From Mesorhizobium sp. Z1-4 (lineage in GTDB: Bacteria > Pseudomonadota > Alphaproteobacteria > Rhizobiales > Rhizobiaceae): a stretch of 64,000 nt of DNA. How positions within the stretch are numbered: position 1 is the first letter of the stretch; each line of letters begins with the position of its first letter. The stretch spans positions 310,373-374,372 of the forward strand of contig NZ_RCIO01000003.1 in assembly GCF_004000235.1 (NCBI RefSeq), in the 5' to 3' direction. Below are positions 1 to 9,229 of the stretch, one piece after another. The notes beneath the pieces are model-generated. The model was not told the origin of the DNA. It did not search any database and saw only the letters and a list, made by a program, of their open reading frames with translations. The position numbers and the translations under genes are program-made.

Positions 1-597
1 AGCTTCTTCCTTGCGCAGAAACTCGCCCCCAGCCACATCACCACGAGCGATATGCAGCGCTTCAATATGGATGGCGAGACGGAAGACGACCGGCCGTCAT
101 ATCTGGAGCGCTACATTCACAGCGAGATCTATAAGGCCCGCCCCGACGTCAACTGCGTACTCCACAGCCACTCTCCGGCGGTATTGCCCTATTGCTTCAC
201 CGATCAGCCCCTGCGGCCAGTCACCCATATGGGGGCGTTTCTCGGCGAGACGGTGCCTGTTTACGAGATCCGCGACAAGCAGGGTGACGCGACGGATCTC
301 TTCGGAGGCAGCCCGGCTGTCTGTGCCGATATCGCCGAAAGCCTTGGTGATCAGCCGGTCGTTCTCATGGCCCGTCACGGTGTCGTCAATGTCGGCGGTT
401 CGGTCCGCGAGGTCGTGTTCCGCGCATTTTATACCGAGCAGAACGCTGCAGCGCAGACGGCCGGCCTTCAGGTGGGGAACATCGAGTACCTCTCACCGGG
501 AGAGGTCAAGACCGCCGGAAAGCTGGTTGGCGCTCAGATCGATCGCGGGTGGGATCACTGGACCATGACGCTGCGGCAGGCCGGGTTGCTCAAGTAG
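1..597 (+). CDS. Class II aldolase-family decarboxylase, probable 3-hydroxy-2-methylpyridine-4,5-dicarboxylate 4-decarboxylase (5' partial)
   Basis: Open from the first base of the window in frame 1, so the N terminus is missing; 198 residues remain. The class II aldolase/adducin fold is shown by the zinc-binding HSHSPAV motif and a later ARHGVV histidine. In Mesorhizobium loti the vitamin B6 enzyme that decarboxylates 3-hydroxy-2-methylpyridine-4,5-dicarboxylate belongs to this family, and its gene sits directly before 4-pyridoxate dehydrogenase and the 5-formyl dehydrogenase. The same three-gene order is seen here. The family also contains sugar-phosphate aldolases, so the specific reaction rests on context and recalled similarity. 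Confidence 0.8.
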   Translation, partial: SFFLAQKLAPSHITTSDMQRFNMDGETEDDRPSYLERYIHSEIYKARPDVNCVLHSHSPAVLPYCFTDQPLRPVTHMGAFLGETVPVYEIRDKQGDATDLFGGSPAVCADIAESLGDQPVVLMARHGVVNVGGSVREVVFRAFYTEQNAAAQTAGLQVGNIEYLSPGEVKTAGKLVGAQIDRGWDHWTMTLRQAGLLK

Positions 598-616
598 CGC
601 GAGGAAAACGAACGTT

Positions 617-657
617 CCGACCTCGGTCGGGTCTCCAACCTTCTCCATCCGGATGGA
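617..657. repeat. Two small palindromes between the decarboxylase and the GMC gene
   Basis: Two dyads lie in the 89-base gap: CCGACC-TC-GGTCGG at 617-630 and the perfect 14-base palindrome TCCATCCGGATGGA at 644-657. No T-run follows either, so they are not convincing terminators. They could be a protein-binding site or intercistronic RNA structure. Confidence 0.4.
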
Positions 658-686
658 TCGGGCAGGGGATGTGAAGGCAGGGATGC

Positions 687-2315
687 ATGTCGCACGCAGA
701 TCAATATGACTATGTCATCGTCGGAGCCGGCTCGGCCGGCTGCGTGCTCGCTGATCGGCTGAGTGCGGACCCGACCTGTTCCGTGCTGCTGCTTGAAGCT
801 GGCGGTTGGGACAGGGATCCGATGATCCATATCCCGCTCGGGTGGGGCAAGATCCTTACCGAGCGTCGCCACGACTGGATGTATTTCTGCGAACCGGAAG
901 CAAATGTCGGCGGCCGCAGCGTCGAATGCGCTCGCGGCAAGGTCATCGGAGGTTCGTCGTCGACCAACGCCATGGCCTATGTGCGCGGCAATCGCGGCGA
1001 TTACGACCGTTGGGCCGCCAACGGGCTGCCGGGGTGGTCTTATGACGAGGTACTTCCCTATTTCAAAAAGCAGGAAACCTGGGAAGGCGGCGCGGACGAT
1101 TACAGAGGCGGATTCGGCCCGCTGAACACTCAGCATTGCCGCTACAAGGATCCGCTGATCGATGCCTTTGCCCAGGCCAGCGTGCAGGCAGGCTACCCCC
1201 AGACTGGGGACTATAACGGTGCGCAGCAGGAAGGCTTCGGCCGGCTGCAAATGACGATCTCAAAGGGCAGGCGGTCGTCGGCAGCCTCAGCCTATCTGCG
1301 TCCCGCGCTGAAGCGAGGCAACCTTACCGTCCTGACGAACGCCCTGGCCACAAAGATTGAGTTTCAGGGCAAGCGTGCAACCGGTGTCACGATCCACCAC
1401 AACGGTCGCGAAAGGACTTTCAGGGCGAGCCGAGAGGTGCTGCTGTCAGGCGGCGTCATCAATACGCCACAGCTGCTCATGCTTTCCGGTGTGGGTGCTC
1501 CTGACGAACTGGCCGCACATGGCATAGAAACGCATGTCAGCCTGCCTTCGGTCGGCAAGAACCTGCAGGATCATGTTTCGGTCATCCTGATGTACAGGCG
1601 CCGCGAGCCTGGTCCTTTCCTGAGGAACATGCGGGCCGACCGGATCGGTATTGACTTCCTCAAGACCTATCTGACCGGCAAGGGCTTTTCCGCAGATGTC
1701 CCGGGCGGGGTGGTTGCCTTCCTCAAGAGCGGTCCGGATCGGCCGTTGCCGGATGTGCAACTCCTGTTTACAGCAGCACCGCTCGCCGCATGGCCCTACT
1801 TCAAGCCTTTCAAGGCACCGTTTCAGGACGGTTTCGCCACCCGCATCGTGGCTACACAGCCGGAAAGCCGCGGATCCGTAAAGCTTGCCTCCGCGGACCC
1901 GCTGGCCGCGCCGCTGATCCACCAGAATTTTCTGGCGTCTCCAAAGGACTGGGAGTCGCTTCGCGCTGGTTTTCGGGTGGCGCGGGACCTTGCAGCGCAG
2001 CCGGCAATGGAGCGCTTCATCGAGGCCGAGTTCTTTCCCGGTCCCGATTGCCGGACAGACGCCGAGATCGATGAACACATCCGCAAGACCTGCATTACCG
2101 TCCACCACCCCGCCGGCACGTGCCGGGCAGGCAGCGACGCCGAATCCGTGGTGGATCCGTATTTGCGCGTTCGTGGTGTCGAAGGACTGCGCGTGGTGGA
2201 TGCATCTGTCATGCCGGACCTCGTCTGCGGAAACATCAACGCAGCGGTCATCATGATCGCCGAGAAGGCGGCCGATCTCATCAAGGAATCCCAAATTAGC
2301 GAGGCAGCGGCATGA
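687..2315 (+). CDS. GMC-family FAD oxidoreductase, probable 4-pyridoxate dehydrogenase
   Basis: A 542-residue glucose-methanol-choline oxidoreductase. The N terminus has the FAD dinucleotide motif [14 protein letters not shown] and the GGSSSTNAM family signature. The C terminus has the conserved TVHHPAGTC and [18 protein letters not shown] segments that carry the catalytic histidine and asparagine region. Flanked by the decarboxylase and the 5-formyl dehydrogenase of B6 breakdown, it most likely oxidises the 5-hydroxymethyl group of 4-pyridoxate, as in M. loti. Pyridoxine 4-oxidase is a related GMC enzyme and remains the main alternative. An AGG-rich stretch precedes the ATG. Confidence 0.8.
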   Translation: MSHADQYDYVIVGAGSAGCVLADRLSADPTCSVLLLEAGGWDRDPMIHIPLGWGKILTERRHDWMYFCEPEANVGGRSVECARGKVIGGSSSTNAMAYVRGNRGDYDRWAANGLPGWSYDEVLPYFKKQETWEGGADDYRGGFGPLNTQHCRYKDPLIDAFAQASVQAGYPQTGDYNGAQQEGFGRLQMTISKGRRSSAASAYLRPALKRGNLTVLTNALATKIEFQGKRATGVTIHHNGRERTFRASREVLLSGGVINTPQLLMLSGVGAPDELAAHGIETHVSLPSVGKNLQDHVSVILMYRRREPGPFLRNMRADRIGIDFLKTYLTGKGFSADVPGGVVAFLKSGPDRPLPDVQLLFTAAPLAAWPYFKPFKAPFQDGFATRIVATQPESRGSVKLASADPLAAPLIHQNFLASPKDWESLRAGFRVARDLAAQPAMERFIEAEFFPGPDCRTDAEIDEHIRKTCITVHHPAGTCRAGSDAESVVDPYLRVRGVEGLRVVDASVMPDLVCGNINAAVIMIAEKAADLIKESQISEAAA

Positions 2316-3235
2316 TCAGGCGCGTAGCGATCATCGGACTTGGAACGATGGGCCCCGGCATGGCTGCCCGACTTGCAAGAGGTGGTATCGAGGTTGCCGC
2401 ATACGATATTGCCCCGGACGCGATCGAACGCGCTCGCGCAATGCTGGCGGCCGCCGATAGTGTTCTCGACAATCTCGAGATTGCATCGGAACGCACCGGG
2501 TCTGTCCGCCTGACCGACAAACTGGAGGATGCGGTCGCCGACGCCGATCTTGTCATCGAGAACGTTCCCGAAAAGGAAGAGATCAAGGCGGACGTTTACC
2601 GGAAGATCGAAGGCTTGATCTCGCCGGATACCATTGTGGCATCCGATACTTCGGGCATTCCGATCACCAAACTTCAGGCTCACATATCCAATCCCGCGCG
2701 CATGGTTGGCATGCACTGGTCAAACCCGCCGCATATCATACCCATGATCGAGGTCATCAGCGGTGAGCAGACCGCGCCTGAGACGATCGATACCATCCGC
2801 GATTTCATTCGCTCGCTTGGGCTTCTGCCCGTGCTCCTGAAGAAGGACGTTCCCGGCTTCGTCGAAAACCGCGTGCTCTATGCGCTGCTGCGCGAGGTTG
2901 TCGATCTCGTGGAACGCGGGGTGATTGAACCGGAGGATATCGACACCTGCGTTTCCTGGGGCATCGGCTACAAGCTGGCGGTGGTCGGTCCAATGGCGCT
3001 TCTCGATATGGCCGGCATGGACATCTACCACTCGGTATCCTCGTTCCTCAACGCAGACCTTTGCGACCGCAAGGATGTTGCGCCGCTCGTGCGCGATCAG
3101 ATTGCTGCCGGCAAGCTCGGCATCAAGTCGGGCGGGGGCGTCTATTCCTACTCACCAGAAAGCATCGCCGAGCTTCAGCGCGAACGGGCGCGGAAGCTCG
3201 TTGCGATCCGGCGCATTCTCGAGGGGAAAGACTAA
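2312..3235 (+). CDS. 5-formyl-3-hydroxy-2-methylpyridine-4-carboxylate 5-dehydrogenase (3HCDH family)
   Basis: A 307-residue protein with the 3-hydroxyacyl-CoA dehydrogenase fold: Rossmann motif [10 protein letters not shown] near residues 9-18, then the C-terminal 3HCDH domain with VPGFVENR. The GMHWSNPPH segment supplies the family catalytic histidine (residue 135). The sequence strongly resembles, from memory, the M. loti NAD-dependent enzyme that oxidises the 5-aldehyde of the 4-pyridoxate pathway to the dicarboxylate, rather than a fatty-acid enzyme. Its ATG overlaps the preceding stop (ATGA), indicating translational coupling with the GMC dehydrogenase that makes its substrate. Confidence 0.88.
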   Translation: MIRRVAIIGLGTMGPGMAARLARGGIEVAAYDIAPDAIERARAMLAAADSVLDNLEIASERTGSVRLTDKLEDAVADADLVIENVPEKEEIKADVYRKIEGLISPDTIVASDTSGIPITKLQAHISNPARMVGMHWSNPPHIIPMIEVISGEQTAPETIDTIRDFIRSLGLLPVLLKKDVPGFVENRVLYALLREVVDLVERGVIEPEDIDTCVSWGIGYKLAVVGPMALLDMAGMDIYHSVSSFLNADLCDRKDVAPLVRDQIAAGKLGIKSGGGVYSYSPESIAELQRERARKLVAIRRILEGKD

Positions 3236-3239
3236 CGCC

Positions 3240-3782
3240 ATGACCACGGCTCCGAAGGCTGAAAGCAAGCGCATGAGCGGCGGCGGCATTGTCCGCGCCG
3301 AAGCGCTTGTCGTTTGGCTGATCGGTGTCCTGCTGGGCCTGTGCCTGATTGCGATGGTTGCGGTCAACGTCGCCAACGCGATCGGGCGCTACAGCGGCTG
3401 GTTCTCGCTCGTCGGGGCCGACGAGTTGCTGGTCTACGGAATGATCTGGATTGTAATGCTCGGCGCCATCCTCGTGGCGCGAGATCGCGATCATCTGTCG
3501 ATCAACATTCTGCCGGTGATGCTGAGCGGGCGCTCGGCGGAAATCTTGAAGATCGCAATCGACCTGGCAACCGTTGCTGTCTCAGCGTTCATCGCATGGC
3601 ACAGCTTCAGCTTCATCGAACGCATCGCCAGCCTCAACCAGACCAGCATGGGCTTAGGCGTTCCCATGGTCATTCCTCATTCTGCAATTCTGGTCGGCTT
3701 TGCCGGGATCGCGGCGGTCACAACCTTTCTGACCATTGTCGACATTATGCGCCTCGCCTTTTCCGGGGGTGGGTCGAGATGA
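3240..3782 (+). CDS. TRAP transporter small permease (DctQ-like)
   Basis: A 180-residue integral membrane protein with four hydrophobic segments, matching the small TRAP subunit. Typical features are GADELLVYGMIW and RDRDHLSINIL between the second and third helices. The reading frame is open further upstream, but the ATG just after the previous stop gives the expected length. It overlaps the large-subunit gene by ATGA. It should pair with the next two genes as a sodium- or proton-driven importer. TRAP systems mostly carry organic acids, and the position beside 4-pyridoxate enzymes suggests a pyridine carboxylate as substrate. Confidence 0.9.
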   Translation: MTTAPKAESKRMSGGGIVRAEALVVWLIGVLLGLCLIAMVAVNVANAIGRYSGWFSLVGADELLVYGMIWIVMLGAILVARDRDHLSINILPVMLSGRSAEILKIAIDLATVAVSAFIAWHSFSFIERIASLNQTSMGLGVPMVIPHSAILVGFAGIAAVTTFLTIVDIMRLAFSGGGSR

Positions 3783-5053
3783 CCTGGGTTCTGGGCATCA
3801 GCGTCGCGGTCCTCATCGGAATCGGAGCGCCGATCTTCGTCGCGCTGCTCTTTGCAGCATCGCTGGCCCTGCTGTTGTTTCCAGGGCCTCCTCTGATCGC
3901 GCTGCAGCAGACGATCTTTGGTGGTTTGGATGCATATGCGCTGCTGTCGGTGCCGTTTTTCATTTTCGCCGGCGAACTGATGGCGATCAGCGGTATTGCA
4001 GGTCGGTTGATCAATCTGGTGCGTGCCCTGTTCGGCCGCGTTCCGGGCTCGCTGGGGATGGCGGCACTCGGTGGGTCGACGCTTATCGGCACGATCTGCG
4101 GTTCGTCGGCCGCCGCCGTCGCTGCGGTGGGGCGCAATATGTATCCGCAGCTCATCGATGGTGGATATGGACAGCGCCGAGCTGCCGGTATCATCACATC
4201 CAGCGGCGCAATCGACATCGTCATCCCGCCGTCAATCGCGATGATCCTCTACGGTGCATCGGCTGAACAGTCGATCGCCAAACTGTTCATTGCAGGCATC
4301 ATTCCCGGCATCGTTATGGCGCTGCTAATGGCCGGCTACATTTCGATATCGGCCTTTATCGCGCGTATCCCCCGGGAAGCAAATTTCCGCGCCCGGGTCG
4401 CCTGGCAGGCGTTCAAACAGGCCTTCTGGGCGTTGACCATGCCGGCGTTCGTTATGGTGGGCATCTATGCGGGGTTCTTCTCGCCCACAGAAGCTGGCGG
4501 ATTTGCCTGTGCCTATGCGGCGTTTCTGGGTTTGGTTGTCTATAGAACCGTTACCTTCCGTACCTTGCTGGGAGCCGCCGTCAGCTCAGCAATGATGACC
4601 GCGCGCATTATGGTCGTTGTCGCTGCCGCAGGCGTTGTCAGTTGGGTTCTCACCGTAGAGGGCGTACCGCAGGCGCTGATTGCGGCAACCGCAGATGCCG
4701 GCCTGTCTCCGCTGGGTTTTCTGTTGACGGTGAACCTGCTGCTGCTGGCGATCGGCTGTGTGCTTGATCCGACCTCTGCGATCCTCGTCCTGGCCCCGCT
4801 TCTCGTACCCATTGCGATCTCGTTGGGCATCGATCCAATTCATTTCGGTGTGATCATGACCGTCAATCTTGCGATCGGCATGTTCACCCCTCCGTTCGGA
4901 CTGAACATCTTCGTCGCGCAATCGGTCCTCGGAGTGCCGACATCCGACATCTACCGCGGTGTCCTGCCGTACATGGCGGTTCAGATTATCGCGCTCGCTC
5001 TCATCACCCTGATACCCGCGCTCTCGCTATGGCTGATCCACGGCATGTCGTGA
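3779..5053 (+). CDS. TRAP transporter large permease (DctM-like)
   Basis: A 424-residue, very hydrophobic protein of the DctM family with about twelve predicted membrane segments. Family motifs seen are GSTLIGTICGSSAAAVAAVG, IVIPPSIAMILYG and LDPTSAILVLAPLLVP, followed by MFTPPFGLNIFV. The ATG overlaps the DctQ stop and the start gives a normal DctM length; upstream in-frame sequence is shadow of the small permease gene. It forms the transport channel with the DctQ and DctP neighbours. Confidence 0.93.
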   Translation: MTWVLGISVAVLIGIGAPIFVALLFAASLALLLFPGPPLIALQQTIFGGLDAYALLSVPFFIFAGELMAISGIAGRLINLVRALFGRVPGSLGMAALGGSTLIGTICGSSAAAVAAVGRNMYPQLIDGGYGQRRAAGIITSSGAIDIVIPPSIAMILYGASAEQSIAKLFIAGIIPGIVMALLMAGYISISAFIARIPREANFRARVAWQAFKQAFWALTMPAFVMVGIYAGFFSPTEAGGFACAYAAFLGLVVYRTVTFRTLLGAAVSSAMMTARIMVVVAAAGVVSWVLTVEGVPQALIAATADAGLSPLGFLLTVNLLLLAIGCVLDPTSAILVLAPLLVPIAISLGIDPIHFGVIMTVNLAIGMFTPPFGLNIFVAQSVLGVPTSDIYRGVLPYMAVQIIALALITLIPALSLWLIHGMS

Positions 5054-5081
5054 GCGCACTCAATTACCTGGAGGAAAACAA

Positions 5082-6101
5082 ATGACATCGATCACACCAC
5101 GCCTTACCCGCCGCGCATTCGGCGTTGCTCTTGCGTTGATGTTGCCGTTCGCTGGCGCCGCCCAGGCGCAGAGCACGATGAAGCTCGCTTCGGCTACCAT
5201 CAACGACGTTCAGCATGAGTGGCAGAAGGAGTTCCAGAAAGAGGTTGAGGCCCGCATCGGCGACGCACTGACGGTGGAAATCTATCCCGCCTCGCAGCTC
5301 GGTGCGATCCCGCGTATGGCCGAAGGCGTGCTGCTCGGCACGATCGAGGCATTCACCACGCCGACCTCATTTGTCACCAATGTCGACCCGCGCTTTCAGG
5401 CCTTCGATGTACCCGGCCTTTTCAGGGATGCGGACGAGGTCCATGCGGTCATTCATGACCAGGAATTCCGCGACTACATGGAGACCCTGTTCCTCGACAA
5501 GGGTGTGCGGATCATCGGCGCGATATTCAATTCCCCCACCCAGATACTCACGCGCGAGCAGGTAACCACTCTTGACGGTTTCAACGGTTTGAAGGTGCGC
5601 ACTTTTGCGTCGCCTTTGCAGATGGAGCCGATGAAGGCGCTCGGCGTAAACCCGACGCCGCTTGCGCTGTCGGAGGTCACCCCACAGCTCCAGGCCGGCG
5701 GCATCGACGGAATGCTGGCCGGGATACCGATCCTGACCGCCTTCAAATTTTACGACACCGCAACCCACGTAACGAATATCAACATGAACCAGATCGTCTC
5801 CGTGACGCTGGTCAACGAAGCGTGGTTCCAGTCTCAGTCAGATGAGGTCAAGGCCGCCATTATTGCGGCTGGCCGTGCGGCCGAGGAAACCGTGTTTCCC
5901 TGGGGTGTGCAGAATGTGGAGCGCGCAGAAAAGGCGTGGCTGGAAAACGGCGGCAAGGTTCATATGCTGCCTGAAGATCAGCAGGCCGAGCTTCAGGAGA
6001 CCTTCGCCAAAGTCGCGGATGAGGTCATCGCCGGCGAACCGGATGTGGTCGAAGTTCGCGACCGTATCATTTCGAAACTCGAAGCGGTTCGCGCTGAATG
6101 A
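5082..6101 (+). CDS. TRAP transporter substrate-binding protein (DctP-like)
   Basis: A 339-residue periplasmic binding protein. A signal peptide ends in GAAQAQS near residue 30, preceded by twin arginines in TRRAFG, so Tat export is possible. The mature part has the TRAP DctP pattern, including QIGAI-like ASQLGAIPRMAEGV, the GLKVRTFASPLQMEPMKALG substrate-binding arginine region and NMNQI. A GGAGGAAA ribosome site lies just before the ATG. It is the last gene of the TRAP set in the vitamin B6 cluster; 4-pyridoxate or a later acid is the inferred ligand. Confidence 0.92.
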   Translation: MTSITPRLTRRAFGVALALMLPFAGAAQAQSTMKLASATINDVQHEWQKEFQKEVEARIGDALTVEIYPASQLGAIPRMAEGVLLGTIEAFTTPTSFVTNVDPRFQAFDVPGLFRDADEVHAVIHDQEFRDYMETLFLDKGVRIIGAIFNSPTQILTREQVTTLDGFNGLKVRTFASPLQMEPMKALGVNPTPLALSEVTPQLQAGGIDGMLAGIPILTAFKFYDTATHVTNINMNQIVSVTLVNEAWFQSQSDEVKAAIIAAGRAAEETVFPWGVQNVERAEKAWLENGGKVHMLPEDQQAELQETFAKVADEVIAGEPDVVEVRDRIISKLEAVRAE

Positions 6102-6106
6102 CCCTG

Positions 6107-6565
6107 CTAGCCGCCCGCAGCCTCGCAGCTCAATTCACCGTCACCACCGGCACGGCAATAGAAGCGCAATGTCGCTTCCATTTTGCCGGCGGCGATCGGC
6201 AGATCGAGCCGCACGCGGGCGGCATTGGTCGAGCACCACAGGGCTTCCACCGGCATCCGGTCGTTGGTCGTGTTCATCAGGTTGAGAACTCCCGTTTCCG
6301 GGTCGTGCCAAAGCGTAAGCGTGAGCTCTTCGCTTGGCGCGATGTGTCCGAGTTCATCGGAGTACCAGTGGGCCAGCGCGGCCTCGCAATCCAGCGAAAC
6401 ACCGGTCCCGTTAACGATGGAAAGTTCAACCGGATCAGCGCCCTCGGTTCCGTGAATGATGCCTGAATAGGGCACGTAAGTTCCGCTTTCGGCCAGTGCC
6501 GGAAGCGGGGAAAGCCCAGCAGACAGGGCCGCAACAACAACAAATCGTCTGCCGATCACTTTCAT
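6107..6565 (-). CDS. Small exported protein of unknown function
   Basis: A 152-residue protein not recognised as a named family. The chosen start gives a clean signal peptide (MKVIGRRFVVVAALSAG followed by LPALAES). The mature part is acidic and contains four cysteines (LDCEAA, LWCSTN, FYCRAG, LSCEAA) that could form two disulfides. It also has a beta-rich pattern (ELTLTLWHDPETGVLNLMN). The gene is convergent with the TRAP operon and divergent from the ABC operon, with only 40 bases between starts. Periplasmic location inside a B6 cluster is the only clue to its role. Confidence 0.7.
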   Translation of the reverse strand: MKVIGRRFVVVAALSAGLSPLPALAESGTYVPYSGIIHGTEGADPVELSIVNGTGVSLDCEAALAHWYSDELGHIAPSEELTLTLWHDPETGVLNLMNTTNDRMPVEALWCSTNAARVRLDLPIAAGKMEATLRFYCRAGGDGELSCEAAGG

Positions 6566-6605
6566 CTTCCATTTGGAAACCGACTCACCTTGTGGGAACA
6601 ACATT

Positions 6606-7619
6606 ATGAAAAACCTACTTATGACTGCCGCGCTCAGCGTGGTTCTTGCCGCCCCGGCGCAAGCCGCGGAGGTCGATACCATAGCCATCCTCACGCCGGA
6701 ACAGGGAAGTGATTTCGGCTGGAACCAGCAGGGCGTCGACGCTGCCAAAGCCGCAGCCGCGGCGACCGGCGTTGAAATCATCATTGCCGAAGGCCTCGGC
6801 TATGGTGACGTCCGCGCCCCGATGCGCGAATTGGCGGCCGATGGCGCCGACCTCATGATCTCGCATGCCAGCGGCTACAACACTGCAGGCCCGGAAATCG
6901 CCAAGGAAACCGGCGTTCCGGTCGCCATTGTCGACAGCCCTGATGCCCTGGAAAAGGGTCTCGTCGCCGACTACACGCTGTCAGGTCACGAGGGCGCATA
7001 TCTGGCCGGCCGTCTGGCTGCCAAGATGACGACAACCGGTACCGTTGGCATCGTGGTGTCCGGCGAGCCGCCGTCGTGGAATTCGCAGTCGGCCGGTTTT
7101 GCCGAGGGCGTGAGAGCCGAGAATTCAGAGGTGAAGATCCTCTACTCAGTGATTGGCCCGGCTGCTTATTCCGATGCGGCAGGCGGCAATCGCGTGACCA
7201 CCTCGGTCATCGCCGCGGGTGCGGATATCATCTTCGGACAGGGCAATGGATCGAGCTTCGGCATGATCCAGGCGGTCGAGTCCAACAAAGCGACTGACGG
7301 ATCCGATGTGCTCTTCATCGACGTGATCGGAGACAAGTCTTCGCTGGACAAAGGTCATCTGCTGACCTCCGTCCTGTGGGACATGACCCCTGTCTACACG
7401 GCAATGATCGAGGACCTGAAGGCCGACAAGTTCGGAACTCATGGCTACTCGATCAGCCTGGCCGACGACTCCGTGAAGCTGATCAAGACCCCGCAGGTCG
7501 ACGAAGCAGCCTGGAACGAAGTGATGGCCCTGCGCGAGCAGATCCTCTCCGGCGAAATCAAGGTCGAGCCGAAGTTTGATGCTGCCGAAGTCCGCGCACT
7601 GGTCACAGTGGCAGAGTGA
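6606..7619 (+). CDS. BMP-family ABC transporter substrate-binding protein
   Basis: A 337-residue basic membrane protein (BMP/PnrA/Med) type binding protein. After a signal peptide ending APAQAAE, the mature protein has the family pattern TPEQGSDFGWNQQG, SGYNTAGPEIAKETG, SGHEGAYLAGRLAA and GQGNGSSFG. In other bacteria this family binds nucleosides. The start at the ATG of MKNLLMTAAL is preferred because it gives the signal peptide; an upstream in-frame ATG adds eleven unlikely residues. It is followed by a GTGA-overlapping ATPase gene. Substrate here is inferred to be a B6 vitamer. Confidence 0.9.
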   Translation: MKNLLMTAALSVVLAAPAQAAEVDTIAILTPEQGSDFGWNQQGVDAAKAAAAATGVEIIIAEGLGYGDVRAPMRELAADGADLMISHASGYNTAGPEIAKETGVPVAIVDSPDALEKGLVADYTLSGHEGAYLAGRLAAKMTTTGTVGIVVSGEPPSWNSQSAGFAEGVRAENSEVKILYSVIGPAAYSDAAGGNRVTTSVIAAGADIIFGQGNGSSFGMIQAVESNKATDGSDVLFIDVIGDKSSLDKGHLLTSVLWDMTPVYTAMIEDLKADKFGTHGYSISLADDSVKLIKTPQVDEAAWNEVMALREQILSGEIKVEPKFDAAEVRALVTVAE

Positions 7620-9229
7620 GCGCATCCGTGGCGAATGCAACGGATACCCTGGCAAACCTGTCCCCGGAAACGGGGACAGGCGTCATTGGCGTGCACGGTG
7701 TGACCAAGCGCTTCCCCGGCGTAATTGCTGTGAACAACGTCTCGCTGAATTTTTACCCGGGCGAGGTTCATGTGTTGCTCGGAGAAAACGGTGCTGGCAA
7801 ATCGACGCTGGTCGGCATTCTCGCAGGGCTTCAGGAACCGGACGAAGGTCACCTGTCGCTTAACGGACGAGAGGCGCGGCTGGCCAGCCCTTCAGCCAGC
7901 CTTGAAGCTGGCATCAGCACGGTTTTTCAGCATTCAATGCTGGTTCCCACATTGACGGTGCTCGAAAATCTCACCCTCGGCGCGCCGTGGTACGAGCGTC
8001 CGCCGCGTGCGGAGATCGCCGCCCGCATGGACGAACTTCAGCGTGATTTTGCGCTGTCTCTGCCGCTGGACGCAATTACCGGCGAGTTGTCGCTCGGCCA
8101 ACAGCAGCAGATCGAGATCGCGCGTGCACTGCTGCGCAACAGCAAGGTGGTGATTCTGGACGAGGCCACCTCCATGCTCACGCCACAAGGTGCGGAAGAG
8201 CTGGGCGCGCGAATGCAGAAGCTGGTCAAGAGTGGGCTGGCGGTGATCTTCATCACGCACAAACTTGCCGAAGCCTACCGCTTTGGAAACCGAATTTCTG
8301 TCCTCAAGCAGGGGGCGCTGGCGGGCGAGCTGGGGCCCGAAGAATTGAAGGCAATGTCGGAGGAACAGGCGGTGGACCAAATCGTTCGCCTGATGTTCGG
8401 ACGCGCAGCCGGCGCCACCTCGAGCGCGCATCGCAAAAGCAGTGCAGGCGAACAAACGGTGCTTAAGGTCCAGGCCCTGAGCACACAGGGCGACGCAGAC
8501 GTCATGGGGCTCGCTGATATTTCGCTGGCTCTGAGGGCAGGCGAAATCCTTGGCGTGGCAGGAATCGACGGCAACGGCCAGAAGCAACTTGCCGAAGCGT
8601 TGGCCGGTCAGCGTTCACTCATCGCAGGTCGGGTCGAACTCGATGGAGAAGACATCACCGGTGCGTCGGTGGCCCAGCGTCGCCGCAAGGGGCTACGCTA
8701 TCTGACGGACGATCGACTGGCCGAGGGCTCGGTTGCCGCGTTCCCCATATCTGAAAATGCCGTACTCAAGGATATCGGCCAGTCGCCGTTCTGGGTGAAT
8801 GGCATAGAACGCCCGCAGCGGATTGCACAGCATGCACGCGATCTAATCGCCAATTTCTCGGTTCGTACGCCAGGAGAAACGACGCCCATCGGCCGCCTCT
8901 CTGGTGGCAATATCCAGAAGCTGCTGCTTGGCCGCGAACTCTTCGGGGAAGCCCGCGTCGTGGTGTTCAACAAGCCGACCTATGGCCTCGATCTCCAGAA
9001 CATCGAGGCGTCTCGCAAGCGCATCGCCGAGATTGCGGAGCGTGGCCTGGGCGTGCTGCTCATCTCCACCGACCTCGATGAACTGTTGGCCTTGTCGGAC
9101 CGCATTGCGGTGATGGAGGGAGGGCGCGTCCGCGGGACCGTTGAGAACGACGGCAGCGGCGAAGCCCTGCGCCTGCGCATCGGCCGGATGATGGCCGGCG
9201 AGGACGAAAACAAACGGGCTGCGGCATGA
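7616..9229 (+). CDS. ABC transporter ATP-binding protein, tandem-domain (BMP/simple-sugar type)
   Basis: A 537-residue double ATPase. Domain 1 has Walker A GENGAGKST (around residues 57-65), signature LSLGQQQQ and Walker B VVILDEATSML. Domain 2 is degenerate at Walker A (GIDGNGQKQLAEAL) but keeps LSGGNIQK and VVVFNKPTYGLDLQ, the usual asymmetry of RbsA/YufO-like proteins. The start is GTG, overlapping the binding-protein stop. It energises the two permeases that follow. Confidence 0.93.
   Translation: MSASVANATDTLANLSPETGTGVIGVHGVTKRFPGVIAVNNVSLNFYPGEVHVLLGENGAGKSTLVGILAGLQEPDEGHLSLNGREARLASPSASLEAGISTVFQHSMLVPTLTVLENLTLGAPWYERPPRAEIAARMDELQRDFALSLPLDAITGELSLGQQQQIEIARALLRNSKVVILDEATSMLTPQGAEELGARMQKLVKSGLAVIFITHKLAEAYRFGNRISVLKQGALAGELGPEELKAMSEEQAVDQIVRLMFGRAAGATSSAHRKSSAGEQTVLKVQALSTQGDADVMGLADISLALRAGEILGVAGIDGNGQKQLAEALAGQRSLIAGRVELDGEDITGASVAQRRRKGLRYLTDDRLAEGSVAAFPISENAVLKDIGQSPFWVNGIERPQRIAQHARDLIANFSVRTPGETTPIGRLSGGNIQKLLLGRELFGEARVVVFNKPTYGLDLQNIEASRKRIAEIAERGLGVLLISTDLDELLALSDRIAVMEGGRVRGTVENDGSGEALRLRIGRMMAGEDENKRAAA

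Noticed and set aside
555-1250. Long minus-strand open frame of 231 codons opposite the GMC gene
   Set aside because: It overlaps a confident gene on the other strand, its translation has no recognisable domain, and it is typical of high-GC shadow frames.
1446-2716. Two further long minus-strand frames (282 and 297 codons)
   Set aside because: They lie antisense to the GMC and 5-formyl dehydrogenase genes and show arginine/alanine-rich shadow composition.
2312-3235. 3-hydroxybutyryl-CoA dehydrogenase of fatty-acid metabolism
   Set aside because: The family is right, but the three-gene order with the decarboxylase and GMC dehydrogenase, and recalled similarity to the B6 enzyme, point to the 5-formyl pyridine dehydrogenase.
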